From the NCBI RefSeq assembly GCF_000191885.1, contig NZ_AEWI01000001.1, positions 62,001-126,000 on the forward strand: DNA of 64,000 nt, read 5' to 3'. Positions within the stretch are counted from its first letter, which is position 1. Every line of letters starts with the position of its first letter. Below the pieces are notes generated by a model that did no database searches, was not told where the DNA came from, and saw nothing but the letters and a program-made list of their open reading frames with translations. Position numbers and translations under genes: made by a program. Shown in pieces: positions 25,044 to 32,700 of the stretch. This DNA is from Anaerophaga thermohalophila DSM 12881. Its GTDB lineage: Bacteria; Bacteroidota; Bacteroidia; Bacteroidales; Marinilabiliaceae.

Positions 25044-26378
25044 ATGAGAGACTTGACTTACGGACCGGAAGGAAGACTTATCTTCAGATTTGCTATTCCC
25101 TTGATAATTGGAAACATATTCCAGCAACTATATAATGTTGTCGATTCCATTATTGTAGGTAAAATTTTGGGAGAACAGGCTCTGGCTGCGGTGGGTGCAT
25201 CATTTCCCGTTATTTACACGCTCATCGCCTTTGTTATTGGCATTGGAAGCGGAGCAACAGTTGTTATCAGCCAATATTTCGGAGCCAGGAGTTACGAAGA
25301 AGTCAAAAGGGCCATCGGGACCTTTTACATTTTTATTTTTTTTGCTTCCATTGTTTTATCTGCAGCAGGAATCATCTTCAGCCATGAAATTTTCACATTG
25401 TTAAAGATAGGCAGTGATATTATGCCTGAGGCCATCAGCTACTTTTCGGTCTATCTTTTGGGATTGTTTATCTACTTCGGTTTTTACAGTACGGCATCCA
25501 TACTCAGGGGATTGGGTGACAGTAAAACGCCCCTTATCTTTTTCACAATATCCACACTGGCCAATATAGGCTTCGATCTTTTGTTTATCATTGTTTTCGA
25601 GTGGGGTATAGAGGGCGCCGCTCTTGCAACCATTGCTGCGCAGGGAGGAGCCTTTATGAGTGCTATTTTGATATTAAACCGGCGCCAGCATCTCATTCAT
25701 TTCAGTCGAAAGTCGATGGTATTTGATTGGGAAATATTCAAAAAAAGTGTAAGAATAGGCTTGCCAACAGGTTTTCAGCAGGTTTTCATAGCCCTTGGGA
25801 TGATGGCCCTGATCAGAATCATAAACAACTTCGATACGACCGTTCTTGCAGCCTACACTGCCGCGAGCAGGATAGACGCACTTACTTCCATGCCGGCCAC
25901 AAATCTGGCCTCGGCACTTGCTGCTTTTGTGGGTCAAAACCTGGGAGCCGGTCAGCTTAAACGAATTAGAAAAGGGGTACGCGCCACTCTCTTTATGTCA
26001 TGGGGACTAAGCCTGGGCGTCATGCTGATTGTCATATTGGCCGGAGAAGGCCTGATGTCTTTATTTACAGATAATAAAGAAGTAATTAAATATGGAAAAG
26101 ATTACCTTGTCATAATCAGTTCATTTTACCCCGTGTTTGCAACAATGTTTACCATGCATGGAACACTTCGGGGAGCAGGAGATACCCTGATCCCTATGTT
26201 CATTACCATGATATCTTTGTGGATTGTTCGTATCCCGCTTGCAGCTTATTTGTCGGCACAAATAGGCGTAGTAGGAATTTGGTGGGCAATTCCCTGCGGA
26301 TGGAGTATTGGATTGATCGGAACTATCAGCTATTATCTGTCGGGGAAATGGAAAAACAAAGGCGTTGCCGGGAAATAA
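25044..26378 (+). CDS. MATE family multidrug/sodium antiporter
   Basis: This inner-membrane exporter of the MATE/MOP superfamily has 444 residues and about 12 predicted helices in two similar halves. The first half contains NIFQQLYNVVDSIIVGKILGEQALAAVGAS, the typical MATE helix 1-2 region. The second half repeats it (GLPTGFQQVFIALGMMALIRIINNFDTTVLAAY). The conserved GLGDSKTP and GAGDTLIP turns occur at equivalent positions in each half. It would use a sodium or proton gradient to expel cationic compounds; the substrate is not predictable. It is convergent with the MerR-type gene, only 33 bases away, and a direct regulatory link is possible but unproven. Confidence 0.92.
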   Translation: MRDLTYGPEGRLIFRFAIPLIIGNIFQQLYNVVDSIIVGKILGEQALAAVGASFPVIYTLIAFVIGIGSGATVVISQYFGARSYEEVKRAIGTFYIFIFFASIVLSAAGIIFSHEIFTLLKIGSDIMPEAISYFSVYLLGLFIYFGFYSTASILRGLGDSKTPLIFFTISTLANIGFDLLFIIVFEWGIEGAALATIAAQGGAFMSAILILNRRQHLIHFSRKSMVFDWEIFKKSVRIGLPTGFQQVFIALGMMALIRIINNFDTTVLAAYTAASRIDALTSMPATNLASALAAFVGQNLGAGQLKRIRKGVRATLFMSWGLSLGVMLIVILAGEGLMSLFTDNKEVIKYGKDYLVIISSFYPVFATMFTMHGTLRGAGDTLIPMFITMISLWIVRIPLAAYLSAQIGVVGIWWAIPCGWSIGLIGTISYYLSGKWKNKGVAGK

Positions 26379-26411
26379 AGCCAAAGAATATCCTGCGCTA
26401 CAGCAACAAAA

Positions 26412-27305
26412 TCAATCACTAAACATCAATAATCTGATATTCTCCTTAAAGGTTTTGATAGACGATATTACTGAAAAATCATTGGGCAATCGTGGATGAA
26501 GCTCCTTTATCTGCATGCCGGTGACCATAAACGGCACTTCAGGAAAATAGTCACGCAATTGCTGAAGAAGACCTTCCAGTTCGTTTTTCTCACGGGCAGT
26601 AACAAATGAAGTAAAATAGGCGTCTGCGGGCCTGACCTGGTGAACAAGTTTTAAATCGGCCAAAGGTACGGACATTCCGAGATAAACGACATCCAGACCT
26701 TCTTTCCGTGCAAGCAGGCTGTAAAAAAGAATTCCGATTTCATGCAATTCATCTTCCGGCAAAAAGAAAATTATCCTGGGCCCTTTTACAGCAATATTTT
26801 GCATCTCATTATCGATGGCAACAATGATTTTTTGCCGGATAAGGTTGGAAATAAAATGTTCCTGAGCCGGGTTAATTGTCCCGGCCTGCCATAGCATCCC
26901 AATCCTCTCAAGAAACGGAAACAAAATCTGCTCAACGGTATCTTCAAACCCATACTTAATAACTGCTCCCGACAGCACGTTCAAAAACTTTCTTTCGTCC
27001 AATTCCAGCATCGATACCATTAAGGTCTCTATCTGAACATTATTGTTACGAGCATCGATACAAAGATCCAACACTCTGTCACGCAGCTGATGCTCATCCA
27101 AACCGGCAATTTTCGATATCTTAAACCCGTTTTGATTAAGAATAGAAATATTCAGCAACTTTTTCAGCTCCTCGTCCGAGTAGTATCTTATATTGGTAGA
27201 GGTCCGCTTTGGATGAATGAGCCCGTAGCGACGCTCCCATATTCTTATGGTATGTGCTTTAATACCTGATATTTTCTCCAGGTCTTTTATGGAATAGACG
27301 GCCAT
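26412..27305 (-). CDS. MerR-family regulator with B12-binding sensor domain
   Basis: This 297-residue protein has a MerR winged helix (residues 4-72; YSIKDLEKISGIKAHTIRIWERRYGLI) joined to a CarH/LitR-like sensor. The helical cap has the W...EH motif (LWQAGTINPAQEHF). The Rossmann B12-binding domain keeps a ligand histidine in ELHEIG, equivalent to the usual DxHxxG, plus the YLGMSVPL segment. Proteins of this build bind adenosylcobalamin and can act as light-sensitive repressors. No carotenoid or photolyase gene is visible next to it, so the target is not known. It ends 33 bases from the convergent MATE gene. Confidence 0.87.
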   Translation of the reverse strand: MAVYSIKDLEKISGIKAHTIRIWERRYGLIHPKRTSTNIRYYSDEELKKLLNISILNQNGFKISKIAGLDEHQLRDRVLDLCIDARNNNVQIETLMVSMLELDERKFLNVLSGAVIKYGFEDTVEQILFPFLERIGMLWQAGTINPAQEHFISNLIRQKIIVAIDNEMQNIAVKGPRIIFFLPEDELHEIGILFYSLLARKEGLDVVYLGMSVPLADLKLVHQVRPADAYFTSFVTAREKNELEGLLQQLRDYFPEVPFMVTGMQIKELHPRLPNDFSVISSIKTFKENIRLLMFSD

Positions 27306-27602
27306 ATTTAAACTAATTTCAACAATTTAACGAGCTCATGAATAATTTGTTCATTTTGAGTACAAAATTAACGAACAAAACAAAATAATAAAAAAAAGAC
27401 CTCCCGCGAACAATCAAAGGCCCACTGGGAAGCCTCCGACACAAAAAATGGAGATTAACTTTTAACAATAGTCCGTTAAACTTTTACAAACGATTTTAAA
27501 TCAATTGCTTATATTTAAAAGTTATTATGACTTAAAATGAAATTATCAGTGTCTTAAGATTCTTCTTGTATCTTAAATCTAAAAATCTAACGATCTATTA
27601 TT

Positions 27603-27700
27603 TTAAGGAACTATCACTTTATCAATAACATGAACAATTCCATTGGTACCTTGCACATCCACAGGAACATTAGGACAGATACTAATTAATGAGAACGCGG
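27603..27700 (-). pseudogene. Remnant of a fasciclin (FAS1) domain gene
   Basis: A minus-strand stretch ending at TAA 27,603 reads NVPVDVQGTNGIVHVIDKVI and then VP, which is the conserved C-terminal end of a FAS1 domain. Nothing upstream continues the domain; the region runs into the yicC promoter instead. Only about 27 codons remain. The rest of the 466-base gap between the MerR gene and yicC shows no coding signal. Confidence 0.6.
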
Positions 27701-27732
27701 GCAAATTATATTTTTACTTACCGAATATTAGC

Positions 27733-27740
27733 TAACTTTG
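27733..27740 (+). promoter_or_regulatory. -7 element of the yicC promoter
   Basis: TAACTTTG fits TAnnTTTG and lies 31 bases before the yicC start codon at 27,772. Confidence 0.45.
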
Positions 27741-27771
27741 TAATTAAAAACTCATAAAACATTACTTATCA

Positions 27772-28647
27772 ATGATAAAATCCATGACAGGTTTTGGGAA
27801 GGCCACATGCGAACTCCCTTCCAAACGTATAATTATCGAAATCAAATCGTTAAACAGCAAGCAACTTGACATAAATACCCGCCTGCCTAACCTTTACAGG
27901 GAAAAAGACCTTGCCATCAGGAATGAAACAGGACAGAAACTGCAAAGAGGAAAGATTGATGTCACTTTCTATTTAGAATCGATGATGCCCGATAAGATTT
28001 CGCAGGTCAACGAAGAAGTCATTAGTGAATACCATGATCAGCTCAAACATGTTGCAGAAAAACTTGGGATAAGTGATAATACCGACTTTCTACGCATCAT
28101 AATGCCTCTTCCCGATACCTTGAAAGCAGCTCAGCCGGAGCTCGATGAAGAAGAATGGAAGGTGGTTCAGGAAGGATTGAACAAGGCCATTGAACAATTG
28201 GACGATTTCAGGAAACAGGAAGGGGAATCGATGTTGCAGGATGTTAAGCAACACAGCAGGAATATCAGAAGACTGCTGGAACAAATTACCCCATTTGAAA
28301 AGCAAAGAACTGAAAAAATAAAAGTCAGGATACGCGAAAGCCTTGATGAATTAGCCCTTAATGGAAATGTAGATGAAAACCGGTTCGAACAGGAGTTGAT
28401 TTACTATATCGAGAAACTGGATATCTCTGAAGAAAAAGTCAGATTAAAAAACCATATCGATTATTTTGAAGAAACACTGGAAGAAGAAGGGCCCGTAGGT
28501 AAAAAACTTGGATTTATTTCGCAGGAAATGGGACGGGAAATCAACACCCTCGGCTCCAAAGCGAGTGATTCTGATATACAACGACTGGTTGTCAACATGA
28601 AAGATGATCTGGAAAAGATTAAGGAACAAATCCTTAATATTTTATAA
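27772..28647 (+). CDS. yicC: YicC family endoribonuclease
   Basis: This 291-residue protein has the invariant N-terminus MIKSMTGFGKA and the C-terminal DUF1732 part with EKLDISEEKVRLKNHIDYF and GKKLGFISQEMGREINTLGSKA. E. coli YicC is a metal-dependent, clamp-like endoribonuclease with a role in RNA turnover and stationary-phase survival. The pairing with guanylate kinase downstream is conserved across many phyla. Here a MITE-like element has inserted one base after the stop codon, and its target duplication (TAAA) includes the stop codon itself, so the gene is intact. Confidence 0.92.
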   Translation: MIKSMTGFGKATCELPSKRIIIEIKSLNSKQLDINTRLPNLYREKDLAIRNETGQKLQRGKIDVTFYLESMMPDKISQVNEEVISEYHDQLKHVAEKLGISDNTDFLRIIMPLPDTLKAAQPELDEEEWKVVQEGLNKAIEQLDDFRKQEGESMLQDVKQHSRNIRRLLEQITPFEKQRTEKIKVRIRESLDELALNGNVDENRFEQELIYYIEKLDISEEKVRLKNHIDYFEETLEEEGPVGKKLGFISQEMGREINTLGSKASDSDIQRLVVNMKDDLEKIKEQILNIL

Positions 28648-28648
28648 A

Positions 28649-28791
28649 TGAGCCCGGTCTAAAAAGCATCTTTATTGCCAAACTCGTTGTTGTTTTAAAT
28701 TCTTGTATCCGCATTAACAACAAGTTAACTCCGGTACAAAAATTTAAAACGCCTTGATTTTGACAAAAATATGCTTTTTATACCGCACCCA
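28649..28791. mobile_element. 143-bp MITE-like element, copy C
   Basis: This full-length copy starts TGAGCCCGGTCTAAAAAGC and ends TTTTTATACCGCACCCA. It is flanked by a perfect TAAA duplication (28,645-28,648 and 28,792-28,795). It separates yicC and gmk, which are normally adjacent, and would form a hairpin in the mRNA. Confidence 0.82.
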
Positions 28792-28850
28792 TAAATGCAT
28801 CCACTACTAATTTTAAGTATTGCAGAATAATAGAGAATTGTAGTACTACC

Positions 28851-29423
28851 ATGGCAGGCAAAATAATTATATTCTCAGCGCCTTCGGGCTCAGGCAAAAC
28901 TACCATTGTTCACACTTTAATGGAAAAGATTCCTGAACTTTCATTCTCTGTATCAGCAACAAACCGGTTACCCAGACCCAATGAAAAAGATGGAGTTGAT
29001 TATTATTTTCTGACTACCGACCATTTTCGCGAAAAAATCAACAAAAACGAATTTCTGGAATGGGAAGAAGTATATCCGGGAACGTACTACGGCACCCTGA
29101 AAAGCGAAGTGGACAGGATCATCAATGAAGGAAAAGTTGCTGTGTTTGATGTTGACGTTGTTGGTGGAACCAATATAAAAAAGCACTTTGGAGAAAACGC
29201 ACTCGCTATTTTCATCAAACCACCATCGCTGCAGGAGCTTGAAAAACGACTGAGAAACCGGAATACAGACAGCGAGGAAACCATCCGGAAAAGGCTGACA
29301 AAGGCTGAAAAAGAATTGGGATATGCCCGCTTTTTTGATAAAATCATTGTGAATGACCAACTGGAAAAAGCTTGTCGCGAGGCAGAACGGCTCGTGAAAG
29401 ATTTTATCTCACCGCCAAAATAG
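28851..29423 (+). CDS. gmk: Guanylate kinase
   Basis: This essential enzyme phosphorylates GMP to GDP. The 190-residue protein has the Walker A SAPSGSGKTT near the N-terminus, the GMP-binding segment SVSATNRLPRPNEKDGVDYYF, the FLEWEEVYPGTYYGT motif and the lid region RLRNRNTDSEETIRKRL. The length is normal. The gene follows yicC (interrupted by MITE copy C) and precedes nadD after a 268-base gap filled with repeats. Confidence 0.96.
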   Translation: MAGKIIIFSAPSGSGKTTIVHTLMEKIPELSFSVSATNRLPRPNEKDGVDYYFLTTDHFREKINKNEFLEWEEVYPGTYYGTLKSEVDRIINEGKVAVFDVDVVGGTNIKKHFGENALAIFIKPPSLQELEKRLRNRNTDSEETIRKRLTKAEKELGYARFFDKIIVNDQLEKACREAERLVKDFISPPK

Positions 29424-29424
29424 T

Positions 29425-29512
29425 GCCCCGTCCGTAAAGTCCGGAAAAGTTGTACCAAATCATATGTCTTTTCAGAAAGTGCCAGTTGCAAGGCTTGCGA
29501 AGCCGCCAAAAC
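29425..29512. repeat. Short interspersed repeat, family 3, copy 2 (inverted)
   Basis: This is the reverse-orientation relative of 20,354-20,441: GTCCGTAAAGTCCGG at the left and GAAGCCGCCAAAACG at the right. It begins directly after the gmk stop codon. Confidence 0.55.
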
Positions 29513-29545
29513 GAAGTTTACTTTTCATTATTTACTTAAATTATT

Positions 29546-29616
29546 GGCCCGATGGAACTCGCATACAAGAACTTATACATATTCTTATTGTGACAAACTT
29601 TGCCATGCTCGTTTCG
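29546..29616. repeat. Short interspersed repeat, family 2, copy 3 (inverted)
   Basis: GGCCCGATGGAACTCGCATA at the left and GCCATGCTCGTTTCG at the right are the reverse complement of the copies at 14,073 and 14,315. It lies between two opposed family 3 copies. Confidence 0.62.
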
Positions 29617-29626
29617 TAAATAAGTA

Positions 29627-29680
29627 TTTGGACGGCAAACGTAACACAGCAAATGGTACTTTATAGACAGACAATCAATA
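29627..29680. repeat. Short interspersed repeat, family 3, partial copy 3
   Basis: ATTTGGACGGCAAACGTAAC followed by CAGCAAATGGTAC resembles the first two thirds of 20,354-20,441 in the same orientation. Confidence 0.45.
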
Positions 29681-29691
29681 AATTAAACTGA

Positions 29692-30279
29692 ATGCATCAG
29701 ATCGGACTTCTTTTCGGCTCCTTTAATCCCATTCATGTCGGACACCTTGCTCTGGCCAACTTTGCCATGGAATATGCACCATTCGACCAAATATGGTTTG
29801 TCGTGAGTCCTCACAATCCGTTCAAAGACCGAAAAGCCCTGGCGCCTGCCCAATCTCGACTGGAAATGGTTGCCATTGCGACAAAAGAAGAGCCCCGGTT
29901 CAAAATTTGTGACTTAGAATTTTCACTACCCACACCCTCTTATACAATCAATACGCTGCAAAAATTGAAAGAGTCGTATCCTGATAATCATTTCTCAATG
30001 ATTATCGGAAGCGACAATTTGCTCAATATTGACCGCTGGCATGATTCTCACCGATTGCTCAAAGAACACTCGATACTGGTTTATCCGAGGCCCGGATTTC
30101 CACTGGAAAATGCAGATATTACCCACAGCAAAACAGTCAAGGTACTAAAGGCGCCGGTTCTGGAAATTTCATCAACCCTCATAAGGGAAGGGATAAGTGA
30201 AGGAAAACAGCTAAGGTTTTTGGTACCCTCGGGAGTTTATGATTACATCAAAAACAACCGCCTGTATAACAGCACTTAA
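29692..30279 (+). CDS. nadD: Nicotinate-nucleotide adenylyltransferase
   Basis: This enzyme joins nicotinate mononucleotide and ATP to deamido-NAD in NAD synthesis. The 195-residue nucleotidyltransferase has GSFNPIHVGHL with the HxGH-type catalytic histidines, the substrate segment VSPHNPFKDR, FSMIIGSDNL, and the C-terminal ISSTLIR motif. It starts with ATG 29,692 (MHQIGLLFGS). It forms the conserved yicC-gmk-nadD group, although the gaps are enlarged by repeats here. A bidirectional terminator follows at 30,331. Confidence 0.95.
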   Translation: MHQIGLLFGSFNPIHVGHLALANFAMEYAPFDQIWFVVSPHNPFKDRKALAPAQSRLEMVAIATKEEPRFKICDLEFSLPTPSYTINTLQKLKESYPDNHFSMIIGSDNLLNIDRWHDSHRLLKEHSILVYPRPGFPLENADITHSKTVKVLKAPVLEISSTLIREGISEGKQLRFLVPSGVYDYIKNNRLYNST

Positions 30280-30330
30280 ACCACAGAAAACCCACAAAAT
30301 TCTGAATATTAACATATTGCTGAATTGAAA

Positions 30331-30364
30331 AAAGTCGCTGCCAAAAGGATTGACAGCGACTTTT
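30331..30364. terminator. Bidirectional terminator between nadD and trxB
   Basis: AAAGTCGCTG (30,331-30,340) pairs with CAGCGACTTT (30,354-30,363). An A-run precedes it and a T-run follows it, so it can end transcripts of the convergent genes on both strands. Confidence 0.8.
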
Positions 30365-30385
30365 ACAACATATCATAATAAATCA

Positions 30386-31399
30386 TCACGAATTCTCTGT
30401 CAGCCAACGCTCAGCATCAATCGCTGCCATACAGCCTGTGCCGGCAGCCGTTACCGCCTGACGATAGACCGAATCCTGTACATCGCCGCAGGCAAAAACC
30501 CCAGGTACATTTGTCCTGGTTGTTCCCGGAATGGTTTTGATGTATCCCACCTGATCGGTTTCCAGGTAATTCCTGAAAATGTCTGAATTGGGCTTATGCC
30601 CGATAGCCAGGAAGAAGCCATCAATTTTAATCTTCACCTCTTCTTCCTCAGGCGTTCCCTTTTTCTTAACCAAAACAGCACCTTCAACGACACCATCACC
30701 ATACAGACCTTTGGTCTGGTGTTCCCATAATATTTCAATATTCGGGGTATTAAATACCCGATTTTGCATTACTTTTGAAGCTCGCAAAACATCACGACGA
30801 ACTATCATATAAACTTTATTGGCGAGCCCGGCAAGGTAAATAGATTCTTCGCATGCAGTATCACCCCCCCCGACAACAGCCACATCTTTTCCCCGATAAA
30901 AGAAACCATCACAGGTAGCACAGGCAGAAACACCCGAACCGGCATATTTCTTCTCATCTTCAAGCCCAAGGTATTTGGCGGTTGCCCCCGTGGCAATAAT
31001 CAGCGCATCTGCTTCAATTATTTTATTGTCATCTATGGTAACCCTGAAAGGACGTTTCGATAAATCGGCATCGGTCGCCATTCCGAAACGAACGTCGGTA
31101 CCGAATCGTTCGGCCTGCTTCTTAAAATCTTCCATCATTTCAGGGCCGGATATACCCTCAGGATATCCGGGATAATTTTCTACTTCGGTGGTGGTAGTTA
31201 ATTGACCTCCCGGTTGTAATCCCTCATACAACATTGGTTTAAGATTGGCCCTGGCTGCATAAATTGCTGCTGTATACCCGGCAGGACCTGAACCTATTAT
31301 TAAAACTCTTGCTTTCTCTAAATCAGTTATCTCTTTCTTTTTGTCCTGATTCCCGGGTTGATCTGCCCCCAGATTGTCCATTTTTCCAAATAGTGCCAT
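30386..31399 (-). CDS. trxB: Thioredoxin-disulfide reductase
   Basis: This FAD-dependent enzyme reduces thioredoxin with NADPH. The FAD-binding motif GSGPAGYTAAIYAAR is near residue 36, the redox-active pair is CATC in SACATCDGFFY, the NADPH-binding motif is GGGDTACEE, and the C-terminal FAD motif is GVFACGDVQD. The 337-residue protein carries about 27 extra N-terminal residues (MALFGKMDNLGADQ...) compared with the family, so the true start may be the internal ATG at MDNLGADQ. It probably supplies electrons for the peroxiredoxin at 8,735. Confidence 0.94.
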   Translation of the reverse strand: MALFGKMDNLGADQPGNQDKKKEITDLEKARVLIIGSGPAGYTAAIYAARANLKPMLYEGLQPGGQLTTTTEVENYPGYPEGISGPEMMEDFKKQAERFGTDVRFGMATDADLSKRPFRVTIDDNKIIEADALIIATGATAKYLGLEDEKKYAGSGVSACATCDGFFYRGKDVAVVGGGDTACEESIYLAGLANKVYMIVRRDVLRASKVMQNRVFNTPNIEILWEHQTKGLYGDGVVEGAVLVKKKGTPEEEEVKIKIDGFFLAIGHKPNSDIFRNYLETDQVGYIKTIPGTTRTNVPGVFACGDVQDSVYRQAVTAAGTGCMAAIDAERWLTENS

Positions 31400-31437
31400 A
31401 ATTATTGAATTGTTTATAATTTATTATTTTATATAAT

Positions 31438-31580
31438 TGAGTTCGGTCTAAAAAGCATCTTTGTTGCCAAACTCGTTGTTGTTTTAAATTTTTGCATCCT
31501 CATTAACAACAAGTTAACTCCGGTACAAAAATTTAAAACGCCTTGATTTTGACAAAAATATGCTTTTTATACCGCACTCA
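31438..31580. mobile_element. 143-bp MITE-like element, copy D
   Basis: This full-length copy starts TGAGTTCGGTCTAAAAAGC and ends TTTTTATACCGCACTCA, with a perfect TAAT duplication on both sides (31,434-31,437 and 31,581-31,584). It occupies most of the gap upstream of trxB. The remaining 190 bases to the DUF4249 gene hold nothing recognisable. Confidence 0.83.
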
Positions 31581-31772
31581 TAATTAAATATAGAAATATG
31601 TGTATATATCAAAAAGAGTACCAAAATCTGAATGCCCCCCACTAACCATTGGCTCTCTTTTAAACGATAAATAAAGCCATGTCATATAACCTTTTTTGCA
31701 TGACATAGCGGCGATTTTTACTGCCATTATTTCATAAAATTGGTGATTAAGGCCGGATTCCGAAGGCACCTA

Positions 31773-32693
31773 TCAGTAAAACACCAAAGAATCGGCCGAT
31801 ATACTGTAAGCAGAAACAAGGCCAAGGCCACCTTCAACATTACTATAGATGCGTATCGGATCGAGCAAAGGCAGTTCGTAACCATATTCTGCAACGGTAC
31901 GGCTCCGGTAATAATCGTAATACTGCCGCGTATGTGACAGCAAAAGGAAAAATATTTTGCGGTACATACCGGAAGACGCAGGAGCGGTAACATATTGAAC
32001 AGGTAAATAAATTGTTAACGCATAATTTTCACCATCAAAGAGATGATCGGAAAAGCAGCCACCGAAATCGAGACCACCAATCAGGCTTCCTTCCTGGTCA
32101 CGTACATAAAAAACAGGGTCTGTTTTGGAATAATCTATTTCAGTTCTTTTGCAAACAGAATCACCGGCAGTAACGACACATAGTTCCTCAAAAACCAATA
32201 GCTGATAATAGTCTGCCACACCTTCCCGATCAGGAATTGTAAGCTTACACTGAAGCATAGGCGTCTTCCCGTTTCCATTTTGTTCCCGCTCTATGGTGAC
32301 GGTATCCGAAATGGTGATGGGAACACTATAAGGCACGCGGGTTTCGGCAGATATACTCTGTTCCCCGCTGTCATAAGCTTCAATTCTGAATATGTCGCCC
32401 TCCGAAATAACTACATTATCCCGATAGGCCCAGGTTTTATCGAACGGGAAAATAAAATCATCGACAATCTTACCATTCCTGTAAACGGTGATATTACCAT
32501 CATAAATACGCTCAAAGTCATCAACAGACATGTGACTCACACTCTTGCTCAGATGAACATTAAAAGATGAGTCAGGGGTAAGAAAAGAAAACATGACCAG
32601 TTTACCTCCCTTTTCTTCAAACCTGAATTCAAGACTTTTTTCACAGGAGACAAATATGGCCAATGTAACAACTATGCATATATACTTTCTCAC
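31773..32693 (-). CDS. DUF4249 family outer-membrane lipoprotein
   Basis: This 306-residue lipoprotein begins with MRKYICIVVTLAIFVSC, a signal peptide with the lipobox cysteine at residue 17. The body is beta-rich and matches the DUF4249 pattern seen next to TonB-dependent receptors in Bacteroidota (LVMFSFLTPDSSFNVHLSKSV near the N-terminus, VPYSVPITISDTVTI in the middle). It starts eight bases after the receptor gene on the same strand and is probably the receptor's surface partner, in place of a SusD protein. The ligand is unknown. Confidence 0.85.
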   Translation of the reverse strand: MRKYICIVVTLAIFVSCEKSLEFRFEEKGGKLVMFSFLTPDSSFNVHLSKSVSHMSVDDFERIYDGNITVYRNGKIVDDFIFPFDKTWAYRDNVVISEGDIFRIEAYDSGEQSISAETRVPYSVPITISDTVTIEREQNGNGKTPMLQCKLTIPDREGVADYYQLLVFEELCVVTAGDSVCKRTEIDYSKTDPVFYVRDQEGSLIGGLDFGGCFSDHLFDGENYALTIYLPVQYVTAPASSGMYRKIFFLLLSHTRQYYDYYRSRTVAEYGYELPLLDPIRIYSNVEGGLGLVSAYSISADSLVFY

Positions 32694-32700
32694 TTTAGAA

